From the NCBI GenBank assembly GCA_044442745.1, contig JBISJS010000001.1:62001-126000 (forward strand): 64,000 bases of DNA, in the 5' to 3' direction. This document shows positions 9,387 to 20,085 of the stretch, in pieces. Each line of letters begins with the position of its first letter. Positions within the stretch are counted from its first letter, which is position 1. Position numbers and translations under genes: made by a program. This DNA comes from Makana argininalis_A (GTDB lineage: Bacteria > Pseudomonadota > Gammaproteobacteria > Enterobacterales > Enterobacteriaceae). The notes under the pieces are model-generated. The model saw only the letters and a list, made by a program, of their open reading frames with translations. It had not been told where the DNA came from and searched no databases.

Positions 9387-9896
9387 ATGATATTAAAAAT
9401 AAAAAATAAAAAAAATATTGTAAAAGAAATTATCGAAAAATCAAAAAAAGCTATTTCTGTAGTTATTGCTCAATATAATGGTGTTAAATCTAATAAAATT
9501 AATGAATTACGTAAATTATGTAATATAAAAAATATTTATATTAAAGTAGTTAAAAATACTTTAATGAAAAAAATAATTAAAAAAACTAATTTTAAATGTT
9601 TAAAAAATATTTTCATAGGTCAAAATATAATTGCTTTTTCTAATGAAAATCCAGGAGATGCAGCTAGATTATTTAAAGAATTTTCTAAAGATAATAATAG
9701 TTTTAAAATAAAAAATGCTGCTTTCGAAGGTAAAAAAATAGAATCATCACAGATTAATATTCTTTCAGATATGCCAACTTATTTAGAGTCAATATCAATG
9801 TTAATATTTATTATTAAAGAATCATGTATATTAAAATTAATTAAATTGTTAAAAACAATATGTTATAATAATAAAAAAAACACAAATATAATTTAA
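9387..9896 (+). CDS. rplJ: 50S ribosomal protein L10
   Basis: L10 anchors the L7/L12 dimers to the GTPase-associated centre. Start at ATG 9387 is preferred to the in-frame TTG at 9369: MILKIKNKKNIVKEI aligns with the E. coli start and AAGAGAT lies upstream. This gives 169 residues (E. coli 165). The rRNA-binding domain contains KVVKNTLMKK and FIGQNIIAFSNENPGDAARLFKEF. The C-terminal helix that binds L12 dimers is present, though diverged and extended by a Lys/Asn-rich tail. The rplL gene follows after 37 bp. Confidence 0.95.
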   Translation: MILKIKNKKNIVKEIIEKSKKAISVVIAQYNGVKSNKINELRKLCNIKNIYIKVVKNTLMKKIIKKTNFKCLKNIFIGQNIIAFSNENPGDAARLFKEFSKDNNSFKIKNAAFEGKKIESSQINILSDMPTYLESISMLIFIIKESCILKLIKLLKTICYNNKKNTNII

Positions 9897-9933
9897 AAAA
9901 TAAAAAAATATTTAATATTTTTTAGGAAATTAT

Positions 9934-10296
9934 ATGTCTATTACCAAAGAACAAATTCTAGATTCAATTTCAAAAATGACAGTTATTGAAGTTGTTGATT
10001 TAGTAAAAATGATGGAAAAAAAATTTAATATATCTACTAATTTAAATATAGATAAAACAAATTCTAAAAAAAAAGAAGAAGAAAAAATAGAATTTAATGT
10101 TATTCTAAATAAAATTGGACCAAATAAAATTTCTGTAATCAAAATTATTAGAAGTGTTACTGGTCTTGGTTTAAAAGAATCAAAAGATCTTGTTGAGTCA
10201 TCTCCAGTAATAATAAAAGAAGGAATTAATAAAGAAGAATCTATATCTCTTAAAAAGAGTTTAGAAGAATCTGGAGCTTCTGTATCTATTAATTAA
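9934..10296 (+). CDS. rplL: 50S ribosomal protein L7/L12
   Basis: The multicopy stalk protein that recruits translational GTPases. It has 120 residues (E. coli 121). The N-terminal dimerisation domain (MSITKEQILDSISKMTVIEVVDLVKMME) is conserved. The flexible hinge, Ala/Val-rich in E. coli, is replaced by a Thr/Asn/Ser/Lys/Glu-rich linker (about 38-52). The C-terminal domain keeps the factor-binding helix with KIIRSVTGLGLKESKDLVE. An AGGA ribosome site precedes the ATG. A hairpin resembling the E. coli rplL-rpoB attenuator follows the stop. Confidence 0.97.
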   Translation: MSITKEQILDSISKMTVIEVVDLVKMMEKKFNISTNLNIDKTNSKKKEEEKIEFNVILNKIGPNKISVIKIIRSVTGLGLKESKDLVESSPVIIKEGINKEESISLKKSLEESGASVSIN

Positions 10297-10331
10297 TTTA
10301 AATTAAGAACTTTTTAAAGATTAAATATTAT

Positions 10332-10355
10332 GGCTGGTGTCTTTAGGCACTAGCT
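10332..10355 (+). terminator. rplL-rpoB attenuator hairpin
   Basis: GCTGGTGTC (10333-10341) pairs with GGCACTAGC (10346-10354), with two G-U pairs and loop TTTA, followed by TTTTAT. Its position and stem sequence resemble the E. coli rplL-rpoB attenuator (GGCTGGTG... stem), which lets only part of transcription into rpoBC. It is one of the few G+C-containing intergenic elements in the window. Confidence 0.8.
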
Positions 10356-10521
10356 TTTATATAAAACTATTATTTTAAAATAATATTTAAAATTAGTAAA
10401 TAAAAAATATTTATATATATTATGATTATGTTAATTTTAATAATTAAATATTTATTATTAATATAGTCAGTTATATTTTATTTATTGTTTTTAAATTATT
10501 ATTTAATAAGTAAAATATAAA

Positions 10522-13500
10522 TTGAAAAACTCAATAATTTATTCTTATATAGAAAAAAAAAGAATCCGTAAAAATTTTGGTAAATATCAAAAAATTTTGA
10601 ATGTTCCATATTTATTATCTACTCAAATTGAATCTTTTAATAGATTCATAAAAAGAGATATAAAAGGTAAATATGGTTTAGAATCATCTTTCTTATTTAT
10701 TTTTCCTATTAAAAGTTATAATAAAAATTCAGAATTACATTATATTAGTTATAGTTTAAATAAACCAATTTTTAATGTTAAAGAATGTAAATCAAGAGGA
10801 TTAACTTTTTCATCATCACTTAAAGCTAATTTAAAACTTATTGTTTATAATAAAGAATGTGCAGAAAAAAAAATAAAAATAATAAAAACACAAGAAGTTT
10901 ATATGGGTGAAATACCTATTATTACTAATAATGGAACATTTATTATAAATGGAATAGAACGTGTAGTTGTATCTCAATTACATCGTAGTCCTGGTGTTTT
11001 TTTTGATAGTGATAAAGGAAAAACACATTCTTCAGGTAAAATTATTTATAATGCAATTATAATACCTTATAGAGGTTCATGGTTAGATTTTGAATTTGAC
11101 TCTAAAGATATATTATTTGTTAGAATTGATAGAAGAAAAAAATTACCAGCAACTGTTATACTAAAAGCAATGAATTATAATAATAAACAAATATTAAATA
11201 TATTTTATGAAAGTGTTATTTATAATATAAATAAAAAAGAAATTAATATGGAATTAATTCCTGAAAGATTAAGAGGTCAAACATCTTCATTTCAAATTAT
11301 AAAAAATAATAAGATTTATATAGAAAAAGGTAAAAGAATTACCGCCAGACATATTAAATATCTTAAACAAGATAAAATTAAAAATATAAAAGTACCTAAA
11401 GAATATTTAATAGGTAAAGTCTTAATAAAAGATTATTTTAATAAAAAAACAGGTGAAATTATTGCTTTAGCAAATACTAAAATCACATTAGATATTTTAG
11501 AAAAATTGATTGATTCAAAATTAAATAACATTAAAACTATATTTACAAATGATTTAGATCATGGTGCTTATATATCAGAAACAATTAATCTTGATCATTC
11601 TGTTGATCGAAAAAGTGCTTTAATAGAAATATATCGCATGATGAGACCAAGTGAGCCGCCTACAAAAGAAGTTTCTGAAAATTTATTTAAAAATTTATTT
11701 TTTTCAAAAAATCGTTATGATTTATCTGAAGTAGGTAGAATGAAATTTAATGCTGCATTATTAAGAAAAAATAAAAAAGGACCTGGTATTTTAAATGATA
11801 AAGATATTATACATGTAATTAAAAAATTAATTAATATACGTAATGGAAAAGGTGAAGTAGATGATATAGATCATTTGGGAAATAGAAGAATAAAATCTGT
11901 AGGTGAAATGACAGACAATCAATTTAGAATTGGTTTAACAAGATTAGAAAGATCAGTAAAAGAAAATTTATCTTTGAGTGATATTGATGAATTATATCCT
12001 CAAGATGTAATAAATTCTAAACCCATATCATCGTCTTTAAAAGAATTTTTTGGATCTAGTCAATTATCTCAATTTATGGATCAAAATAATCCATTATCCG
12101 AAATTACTCATAAAAGACGTATATCTGCATTAGGACCAGGAGGATTAACTAGAGAAAGATCAGGTTTTGAAGTGCGTGATGTACATCCTACTCATTATGG
12201 AAGGGTTTGTCCTATAGAAACACCTGAAGGTCCTAATATAGGTTTAATTAATTCTCTTTCAGTTTATGCTAAAATTAATAAATATGGATTTATAGAAACT
12301 CCATATAGATTAGTACAATCAAGTATAGTTACTAATAAAATTATTTATCTTTCAGCATTTGAAGAAATAAACTTTATTATTGCGCAATCTAATACAAAAT
12401 TAAATAAAGATGGTTCTTTTGTTGATGATTTAATAACATGTAGGAATAAAGGAGAAACAAATTTATTTAAAAAAAAAGAAGTGGATTATATGGATGTTTC
12501 TACACAACAAATAGTATCTGTTGGAGCATCTCTTATTCCATTTTTAGAACATGATGATGCAAATCGTGCTTTAATGGGTGCTAATATGCAACGTCAATCT
12601 GTACCAACAATGATATCTGAAAAACCTTTAGTAGGAACTGGTATGGAAAGATCAGTTGCTATTGATTCTGGTGTTACAGTAATATCTAAAAGAGGCGGTT
12701 ATGTTAAATATGTAGATTCTGAAAAGATTATAATTCATGTTAATAATAATGAAATATATAAAGAAGAATCAGGTATTGATATTTATAATTTAAATAAATA
12801 TATGCGTTCTAATCAAAATACTTGTATAAATCAGACACCTTGTGTAAATTTAAATGATAAAATTAAAAAAGGAGATGTAATAGCTGATGGACCTGCAACA
12901 GACCTTGGTGAATTAGCTTTAGGACAAAATATGAGAGTCGCTTTTATGCCATGGAATGGATATAATTTTGAAGATTCTATGTTAATATCAGAACGTATAG
13001 TAAAAGATGATAGATTTACAACAATTCATATTCAAGAATTAATCTGTATTGCTAGAGATACTAAATTAGGACCTGAAGAAATTACTTCTGATATTCCTAA
13101 TATAAGTGAATCTTCATTATCTAATTTAGATGAATCAGGTATTATATTTATAGGTGCTGAAGTTCATGGAAATGATATTTTAGTAGGAAAAGTTACACCT
13201 AAGGGTGAGATAAAAATTACACCTGAGGAAAAATTATTAAGAGCAATTTTTGGTGAAAAATCATCTAATGTAAAAGATTCTTCTTTAAGAACTCCGAATG
13301 GAGTTCATGGAACTGTAATAGATGTTCAAGTATTTAATAGAGATGGTGTTAAAAAAGATAAAAGAACATTAGAAATAGAAAAATTAAAAATCAAACAAAT
13401 TAAAGATGATTTAAAAGAAGAACTAGACATATTTGAATTAAGATTATTTAATAAATTATATAATATACTTATTGCAAGTGGAATTAAACATGAAAAGTTA

Positions 13501-14556
13501 AAAAAAATAGAAAAATATAAATGGTTCAAAATAAAATTAAAAAATCTTTATTATAAAGATAAAATAAATAATATTAAAAAACAAATTAAAAAAATTCATA
13601 ATGATTTTAATAAAAAAATAGAATTTAATATTGGCAAAATAGTTCAAGGAGATGATTTATCTCCAGGAGTTATTAAAATTGTTAAAATTTCTTTAGCTGT
13701 TAAGCGTAATATACAAGCTGGTGATAAAATGGCTGGTAGACATGGAAATAAAGGTGTTGTTTCTAAAATAAATCCAGTAGAAGATATGCCTTATGATGAA
13801 AATGGTGTTCCGGTCGATATAGTTTTAAATCCATTAGGTGTTCCTTCGCGTATGAATCTTGGACAAATTTTAGAAACACATTTAGGATTAGCTGCAAAAG
13901 GACTTGGAGAAAAAATTAATTTAATGATTAAACAAAAGCAAGAAATTAAAAAAATTAAATCTTTTATTCAAAAAATATACAATTTAGGAGATAATTTTAA
14001 TAATAAAGTTGATTTAGAACATTTATCTGATCAAGAAGTATATATTTTATCTAAAAATCTTAAAAATGGATTTCCAATATCAACACCTGTTTTTGATGGT
14101 GTGAAAGAAAAAGATATAAAGAATCTTTTGAAATTAAGTGGTCTACCCACTTCTGGTAAAATAAATTTATTTGATGGTTTTACTGGTGAAAAATTTGAAC
14201 ATAAAGTAACAGTAGGTTATATGTATATGCTTAAATTAAATCATTTAGTTGATGATAAAATGCATTCTAGATCTACAGGTGCTTATAGTCTTATTACTCA
14301 ACAACCTTTAGGTGGAAAATCTCAATTTGGAGGTCAGCGTTTTGGTGAAATGGAGGTATGGGCATTAGAAGCATATGGGGCTTCATACACTCTTCAAGAA
14401 ATGTTAACAGTTAAATCAGATGATGTTAATGGAAGAATAAAGATGTATAAAAATATAATTAATGGAAACAATATAATGGAACCAGGAATGCCTGAGTCTT
14501 TTAATGTTTTATTAAAAGAAATAAGATCTTTAGCTTTAAATATAGATTTAGATTAA
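10522..14556 (+). CDS. rpoB: DNA-directed RNA polymerase subunit beta
   Basis: The beta subunit, forming one half of the catalytic cleft. With 1344 residues it matches E. coli (1342). The start is inferred as TTG at 10522, because homology to E. coli (IYSYIEKKRIRKNFGK) begins six codons later and no ATG exists nearby. Conserved blocks include the rifampicin-pocket segment GSSQLSQFMDQNNPLSE, GPGGLTRER, the PIETPEGPNIGL stretch, and the C-terminal QPLGGKSQFGGQRFGEMEVWALEAYGA that contacts beta'. The lineage-specific insertion between about 930 and 1040 is kept but Lys-rich. rpoC follows after 92 bp in the same operon. Confidence 0.97.
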   Translation: MKNSIIYSYIEKKRIRKNFGKYQKILNVPYLLSTQIESFNRFIKRDIKGKYGLESSFLFIFPIKSYNKNSELHYISYSLNKPIFNVKECKSRGLTFSSSLKANLKLIVYNKECAEKKIKIIKTQEVYMGEIPIITNNGTFIINGIERVVVSQLHRSPGVFFDSDKGKTHSSGKIIYNAIIIPYRGSWLDFEFDSKDILFVRIDRRKKLPATVILKAMNYNNKQILNIFYESVIYNINKKEINMELIPERLRGQTSSFQIIKNNKIYIEKGKRITARHIKYLKQDKIKNIKVPKEYLIGKVLIKDYFNKKTGEIIALANTKITLDILEKLIDSKLNNIKTIFTNDLDHGAYISETINLDHSVDRKSALIEIYRMMRPSEPPTKEVSENLFKNLFFSKNRYDLSEVGRMKFNAALLRKNKKGPGILNDKDIIHVIKKLINIRNGKGEVDDIDHLGNRRIKSVGEMTDNQFRIGLTRLERSVKENLSLSDIDELYPQDVINSKPISSSLKEFFGSSQLSQFMDQNNPLSEITHKRRISALGPGGLTRERSGFEVRDVHPTHYGRVCPIETPEGPNIGLINSLSVYAKINKYGFIETPYRLVQSSIVTNKIIYLSAFEEINFIIAQSNTKLNKDGSFVDDLITCRNKGETNLFKKKEVDYMDVSTQQIVSVGASLIPFLEHDDANRALMGANMQRQSVPTMISEKPLVGTGMERSVAIDSGVTVISKRGGYVKYVDSEKIIIHVNNNEIYKEESGIDIYNLNKYMRSNQNTCINQTPCVNLNDKIKKGDVIADGPATDLGELALGQNMRVAFMPWNGYNFEDSMLISERIVKDDRFTTIHIQELICIARDTKLGPEEITSDIPNISESSLSNLDESGIIFIGAEVHGNDILVGKVTPKGEIKITPEEKLLRAIFGEKSSNVKDSSLRTPNGVHGTVIDVQVFNRDGVKKDKRTLEIEKLKIKQIKDDLKEELDIFELRLFNKLYNILIASGIKHEKLKKIEKYKWFKIKLKNLYYKDKINNIKKQIKKIHNDFNKKIEFNIGKIVQGDDLSPGVIKIVKISLAVKRNIQAGDKMAGRHGNKGVVSKINPVEDMPYDENGVPVDIVLNPLGVPSRMNLGQILETHLGLAAKGLGEKINLMIKQKQEIKKIKSFIQKIYNLGDNFNNKVDLEHLSDQEVYILSKNLKNGFPISTPVFDGVKEKDIKNLLKLSGLPTSGKINLFDGFTGEKFEHKVTVGYMYMLKLNHLVDDKMHSRSTGAYSLITQQPLGGKSQFGGQRFGEMEVWALEAYGASYTLQEMLTVKSDDVNGRIKMYKNIINGNNIMEPGMPESFNVLLKEIRSLALNIDLD

Positions 14557-14648
14557 AAAAAATTAATATTTTTTTATGAAAATATATTTTATATATTTAT
14601 ATTAATTTTTATAAATATAATAATTTTAACTTAATCAGGAATAATTCT

Positions 14649-17600
14649 GTGAAAGATTTACTTAAGTTTATTAAATCAAAAAATAAAACAGAAGATTTTG
14701 ATTCTATTAAAATTTCTTTAGCTTCTCCAAATATGATAAGATCTTGGTCATTTGGAGAGGTTAAAAAACCAGAAACTATTAATTATCGTACTTTTAAACC
14801 AGAAAGAGATGGTTTATTTTGTTCTAGAATTTTTGGTCCTATAAAAGATTATGAATGTTTATGTGGAAAATATAAAAGATTAAAACATAAAGGTATTGTA
14901 TGTGAAAAATGCGGTGTTGAAGTTACTAACTCTAAAGTACGTAGAGAAAGAATGGGTCATATTGAATTAGCTTCACCTGTAGCACATATTTGGTTTCTTA
15001 AATCATTACCTTCAAGAATAGGACTTTTATTAGATATGCCTTTAAAAGATATAGAAAAGATATTATATTTTGAATCTTATATAGTAATAGAAAGTGGAAT
15101 TACGAAATTAAATAATGGTCAAATTCTTAATGAAGATAAATATATGAATGCGATTAATGAATATGGTGATGAATTTGAAGCTAAAATAGGCGCAGAAGCT
15201 ATTAAATTTTTATTAAATAAAATTGATTTAAATAAAGAATGTTATAATCTTAACAAAGAATTAGAAATTACTAATTCAGAAAATAAAAGAAAAAAAATAA
15301 ATAAACGTATAAAAATTTTAGAATCATTTATAAACAGTGGTAATAAACCCGATTGGATGATTTTATCAGTATTACCTGTTCTTCCACCAGATTTACGTCC
15401 TTTAGTACCATTAGATGGAGGAAGATTTGCAACATCAGATTTAAATGATTTATATAGACGTGTTATAAACAGAAATAACAGATTAAAAAGACTAATAGAA
15501 TTATCCGCACCAGATATAATAATTCGTAATGAAAAACGTATGCTTCAAGAATCAGTAGATTCAGTATTAGATAACGGAAGACGTGGTAAAGCAATTACAT
15601 CATCTAATAAAAGACCATTAAAATCATTATCAGAAATGATAAAAGGAAAACAAGGTAGATTTAGACAAAATCTTTTAGGTAAAAGAGTAGATTATTCAGG
15701 ACGTTCAGTTATAACTGTTGGTCCAACTTTAAAATTACATCAATGTGGTCTTCCTAAAAGGATGGCATTAGAATTATTTAAACCATTTGTATATTCTAAA
15801 TTAGAAAAAAAAGGTATATCTACAACAATTAAATCTGCTAAAAAAATGGTAGATAATGAAGAATCTATTGTATGGAATATATTAGAAGATGTAATTAAAA
15901 AATATCCTATTATGCTTAATAGAGCACCTACTCTTCATAGATTAGGTATTCAAGCTTTTGAACCTATTTTAATAGAAGGTAAATCTATCCAATTGCATCC
16001 TTTAGTTTGTTCTGCTTATAATGCTGATTTTGATGGAGATCAAATGGCAGTTCATATACCACTTACGTTAGAAGCAAAATTTGAAGCACGTTCATTAATG
16101 ATGTCAACTAATAATATTTTATCTCCTGCCAATGGTGAACCAATTATAGTTCCATCTCAAGATTTAGTTTTAGGTTTATATTATATGACAAGAAAAAAAA
16201 TAAACGGCAAAGGCGATGGAATGATATTGAGTGGATCTAAAGAAGCAGAATTAGTTTATAAAAATGGTATAGCTGAATTACATTCAAATGTTAAAGTAAG
16301 AATAACAGAATATATTAAAACTAATAAAACATTTATTAAAAAAACAACTATTAAAAATACAACTATTGGAAGAGCAATTCTTTGGCATATAATTCCAAAA
16401 GGATTAAAATTTTCAATAATAAATAAAACAATATGTAAAAAAGAAATATCTATCATTTTTAATACTTGTTATAGAACATTAGGATTAAAAGAAACAATTA
16501 TTTTTGCTGATAAAATTATGTATATTGGATTTTATTATGCAACTAAATCTGGTTCTTCTGTAGGAATAGACGACATTGTAATACCAAAAAATAAAGAAGA
16601 AATTGTAAAAGAAGCTGAAAAAGAAGTATTTTTAATACAAACACAGTTTCAATCTGGTTTAGTAACTTCAAGTGAAAAATATAATAAAATTATTGATATA
16701 TGGGCATCAGCTAATGAAAAAATTTCTAATTCTATGATGAAAAATCTTTCTAGTGAAATTGTTATAAATAAATCAGGAAAGAAAGAAAATCAAATTTCTT
16801 TTAATAGTATTTTTATGATGGCTGATTCAGGAGCAAGAGGTTCATCAGCTCAAATTCGTCAATTAGCTGGAATGAGAGGATTAATGGCAAAACCTGATGG
16901 TTTTATAATAGAAACACCTATTACAGCTAATTTTAGAGAAGGTTTGAATGTTTTACAATATTTTATTTCTACTCATGGTGCACGTAAAGGATTAGCAGAT
17001 ACAGCATTAAAAACAGCAAATTCTGGATACTTAACAAGAAGATTAGTAGATGCAGCACAAGATGTAGTTGTTTTAGAAGATGATTGTAAAACAATTTTTG
17101 GCATAATAATAACAAATGTTATAGAAGGAAATAATTTAAAAGATAATTTAACAGATAGAATTTTAGGCAGGGTTGCAGCAGAAGATATTTTAAAACCAGG
17201 TACTTTTGAAATTATTATAAATAAAAATAAATTATTAGATGAAAAATCTTGTAAAATTATAAAAGAACATTCTATAGAAAGTGTTAAAGTAAGATCAGTT
17301 GTTACATGTGATGCTATTTATGGTGTTTGTGCTAATTGTTATGGTCGTGATTTAGCTAGAGGAAAATTAGTTAAAAAAGGAGAAGCAATTGGGGTAATAG
17401 CTGCTCAATCTATAGGAGAACCAGGTACTCAATTAACAATGCGTACATTTCATATTGGGGGGGCTGCATCTAGATCAGTTTCTACATCTAATATAAAAGT
17501 TAAAAACATAGGAATTATTAATTTTGTAAATGCTAAATTTGTAGTAAATAAAATTGGTAAAATCATAATTATATCTCGTAATGCTGAAATAAGATTATTA

Positions 17601-18779
17601 GATAATATAGGTAAAATTAAAGAAAAATATAAAGTACCTTATGGTTGTGTAGTTTCAAAAGGAAATGGAGAAAAAATAAATAAAGGTGAAATAATTGCAA
17701 ATTGGGATCCTCATACAATGCCAGTTATATCTGAAGTTGATGGTTTTATTAAATTAATTGATATGATCGAAGGTCAAAGTATAACTCGTCAAACTGATGA
17801 ACTTACAGGAATATCTTCTATTGTTATATTAGATTTATATGAAAGACCAAGTAGTATGAGTAAAAATTTAAGACCTAAATTGAAAATTGTAGATATAAAT
17901 GGTAAAAATATTTTTATTCCAGGAACTGAAATGCCAGCACAATATTTTTTACCTGGTAAAACAATAATTCAATTGGAAAATGGATATAAAATTACCAGTG
18001 GTGATATTTTAGCACGTTTACCTTTAGAAACTTATGGTACAAAAGATATAACTGGTGGTTTACCTAGAGTTGCTGATTTATTTGAAGCAAGAATACCTAA
18101 AGATCATGCTATTTTATCTGAAACCAGTGGAATAGTTTCTTTTGGAAAAGAAACTAAAGATAAAATACGTTTAATTATTTCTAAAAAAAATGGAAATAAA
18201 TGTTATGAAGAAATGATTCCAAAGTGGAGACATTTAAATGTTTTTGAAGGAGAACAAGTTTATCGAGGAGATTTAATTTCTAATGGTCAAGAATCACCAT
18301 ATGATATCTTAAGATTAAGAGGCGTTAATGAATTTACACAATTTATTGTAAATGAAGTACAAGATATATATAGATTACAAGGAGTTAAAATTAATGATAA
18401 ACATATAGAAGTAATTATTCGTCAAATGTTAAGAAAAGTGACTATTATAAATAAAGGTGATTCTAATTTTTTAGAAGGTGAGCAAGTAGAATACTCTAAA
18501 GTTAGAATTGATAATATAGAACTTAAAAAAAAATATAAAAAAGAAATTGTATATATACGTGATTTATTAGGTATAACTAAATCTTCTCTTTCTACTGAAT
18601 CATTTATTTCTGCAGCCTCCTTTCAAGAAACAACAAGAGTATTAACAGAAGCAGCGGTTTCTGGTAAATTAGATGAATTAAGAGGTCTTAAAGAAAATGT
18701 TATTGTAGGAAGACTAATACCAGCTGGAACTGGATATAAATATCATAAAAAAAGAAATAAAAATTGTATTAAAAAATAA
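14649..18779 (+). CDS. rpoC: DNA-directed RNA polymerase subunit beta'
   Basis: The beta' subunit carrying the catalytic Mg2+ site. It is 1376 residues long (E. coli 1407). The start is GTG at 14649 preceded by AGGA; E. coli rpoC also uses GTG. The catalytic motif NADFDGDQMAVH begins at residue 458, the E. coli numbering. The N-terminal zinc ribbon (CLCGKYKRLKHKG...CEKCG) and the second cysteine cluster (CDAIYGVCANC) are intact, as are the bridge-helix and trigger-loop segments (GEPGTQLTMRTFHIGG). The insertion before the C-terminus is somewhat shorter than in E. coli. Two hairpins follow the stop. Confidence 0.97.
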   Translation: MKDLLKFIKSKNKTEDFDSIKISLASPNMIRSWSFGEVKKPETINYRTFKPERDGLFCSRIFGPIKDYECLCGKYKRLKHKGIVCEKCGVEVTNSKVRRERMGHIELASPVAHIWFLKSLPSRIGLLLDMPLKDIEKILYFESYIVIESGITKLNNGQILNEDKYMNAINEYGDEFEAKIGAEAIKFLLNKIDLNKECYNLNKELEITNSENKRKKINKRIKILESFINSGNKPDWMILSVLPVLPPDLRPLVPLDGGRFATSDLNDLYRRVINRNNRLKRLIELSAPDIIIRNEKRMLQESVDSVLDNGRRGKAITSSNKRPLKSLSEMIKGKQGRFRQNLLGKRVDYSGRSVITVGPTLKLHQCGLPKRMALELFKPFVYSKLEKKGISTTIKSAKKMVDNEESIVWNILEDVIKKYPIMLNRAPTLHRLGIQAFEPILIEGKSIQLHPLVCSAYNADFDGDQMAVHIPLTLEAKFEARSLMMSTNNILSPANGEPIIVPSQDLVLGLYYMTRKKINGKGDGMILSGSKEAELVYKNGIAELHSNVKVRITEYIKTNKTFIKKTTIKNTTIGRAILWHIIPKGLKFSIINKTICKKEISIIFNTCYRTLGLKETIIFADKIMYIGFYYATKSGSSVGIDDIVIPKNKEEIVKEAEKEVFLIQTQFQSGLVTSSEKYNKIIDIWASANEKISNSMMKNLSSEIVINKSGKKENQISFNSIFMMADSGARGSSAQIRQLAGMRGLMAKPDGFIIETPITANFREGLNVLQYFISTHGARKGLADTALKTANSGYLTRRLVDAAQDVVVLEDDCKTIFGIIITNVIEGNNLKDNLTDRILGRVAAEDILKPGTFEIIINKNKLLDEKSCKIIKEHSIESVKVRSVVTCDAIYGVCANCYGRDLARGKLVKKGEAIGVIAAQSIGEPGTQLTMRTFHIGGAASRSVSTSNIKVKNIGIINFVNAKFVVNKIGKIIIISRNAEIRLLDNIGKIKEKYKVPYGCVVSKGNGEKINKGEIIANWDPHTMPVISEVDGFIKLIDMIEGQSITRQTDELTGISSIVILDLYERPSSMSKNLRPKLKIVDINGKNIFIPGTEMPAQYFLPGKTIIQLENGYKITSGDILARLPLETYGTKDITGGLPRVADLFEARIPKDHAILSETSGIVSFGKETKDKIRLIISKKNGNKCYEEMIPKWRHLNVFEGEQVYRGDLISNGQESPYDILRLRGVNEFTQFIVNEVQDIYRLQGVKINDKHIEVIIRQMLRKVTIINKGDSNFLEGEQVEYSKVRIDNIELKKKYKKEIVYIRDLLGITKSSLSTESFISAASFQETTRVLTEAAVSGKLDELRGLKENVIVGRLIPAGTGYKYHKKRNKNCIKK

Positions 18780-18791
18780 TAATTTAATTTA

Positions 18792-18831
18792 AATATAAAT
18801 ATAAATATTATTATATATTTATATTTATATT
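18792..18831 (+). terminator. Hairpin 13 nt after rpoC
   Basis: A perfect 16-bp inverted repeat (18792-18807 with 18816-18831) with an 8-nt loop, entirely A/T. It lies 13 bp after the rpoC stop and is a plausible terminator of the operon. An all-A/T stem of this length can also arise from the (ATAAAT)n-like composition, so confidence is moderate. Confidence 0.45.
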
Positions 18832-18837
18832 ATTAAA

Positions 18838-18861
18838 ATTTACTAAATTTATTTAGTAAAT
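18838..18861. terminator. Second hairpin at the ychF remnant 3' end
   Basis: ATTTACTAAA (18838-18847) pairs with TTTAGTAAAT (18852-18861) around a 4-nt loop. It overlaps the stop codon of the ychF pseudogene on the minus strand, and sits where converging transcripts of rpoC and ychF would have ended. Confidence 0.4.
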
Positions 18862-19950
18862 AAAAATTTGACTATATCTCCATCTTTAATGATATAATTT
18901 TTACTTTCTAAACGTATTTTTCTTTTTTTTTAACTTCATTCTCTTCTTTATAAAAAATAAAATCATTATATGAAATAATTTGTGCTTTAATAATTTTTTT
19001 ATAAAAATCAGAATGTATTTTTTTTAGAAGCTTTTAATACTGTATTATTTTTATATACAATCCAAGATTTAATTTCTTTATTATTAAAAGTAAAAAATAT
19101 TTTAAAAAATTCAAATATTTAATTATATAAATAATAAAATTATGTATATTAAATATATAAATATTAAAATGATGTTTTAATTTATTAATTTTTAGTATTA
19201 ATTCTTTAGATAAATTAAATTTTATTTAAGCATAAATGCAGATTAAATTATATTTTTTATTTTTAGAAAGTAAAAAATATAATTATAATTATCTTTATAA
19301 TTAAGATTATTTTTATTAATATTAGCAACATAAATTATAGGTTTTATTGTTAAAAACCTAAATTATTAATTTTTTTTTTCTTCTATTGTAAGATCTAATG
19401 TTTTTAACATTTTTATTTTTTCTAAATGCAAAAAACATTTTTAAGTAAAATGTTATTTTCAATATAAAATTAATTTATATTTTTATTTTTTTTTGCATTT
19501 TATTTAAATAATTTTTACATTTTTTAAAATCATATAATATTAATTCTAGATTAACGACTTTAATACCATTAATTAGATTTACTTTACCTAAAATATGTAT
19601 TATTTTTTCATTTTTAAAAAATCTAACCAAATGTAATATAATATTACATTTATGTATTTTATTTAGAAATTTATTACCTAATCCTTTACCAACCGACGAT
19701 CCTTCTATTAAACCAGCTATATCTAAAAAAAATTTTATTTTAGAATGTATAGTATTTTTATTATTAATAATTTTAGATATTTTAAAAATTCTGTTATCTT
19801 GTACTTCTGCTAAACCATAATTTGTTTTAATAGTACTGAAAAAAAATTTTCTGATTTTATATTAGATTTTGTTAATAAATTAAATAAAGTTGATTTTCCA
19901 ACATTTGGAAGACCTATAATTCTTATTTTTACTACCATTTTATTTACCAT
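18849..19950 (-). pseudogene. ychF: Decayed YchF/EngD ribosome-associated ATPase
   Basis: No long frame is open, but pieces of YchF (363 residues in E. coli) can be read in order from 19950. The first is the P-loop start, IIGLPNVGKSTLFNLLTKSNI. Next come NYGLAEVQDNRI, FLDIAGLIEGSSVGKGLGNKFL, HLVRFFKN and LTIKPIIYVANIN. Near the end are IHSDFYKKIIKAQIISYNDF and, last, YIIKDGDIVKFLF with a stop at 18849. They match the E. coli protein from end to end. The first break lies at a run of 8 A at about 19839-19846, where 9 would restore the frame to NYGLAEV. Further frameshifts and stops follow in the middle. The decay is recent, since motif sequence is still clear. ychF is next to pth in E. coli; here only the pseudogene is seen. 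Confidence 0.9.
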
Positions 19951-20085
19951 TTAATTTTTTAATTAAATTAAATATAAAATATTATATTATAATACATATT
20001 AAGTATAATAATATATTAAAATAGTTAAAAACTATTAAATCATTTTAATTTTTTAATTAATTTATATATAGGATATTAAAAATTT

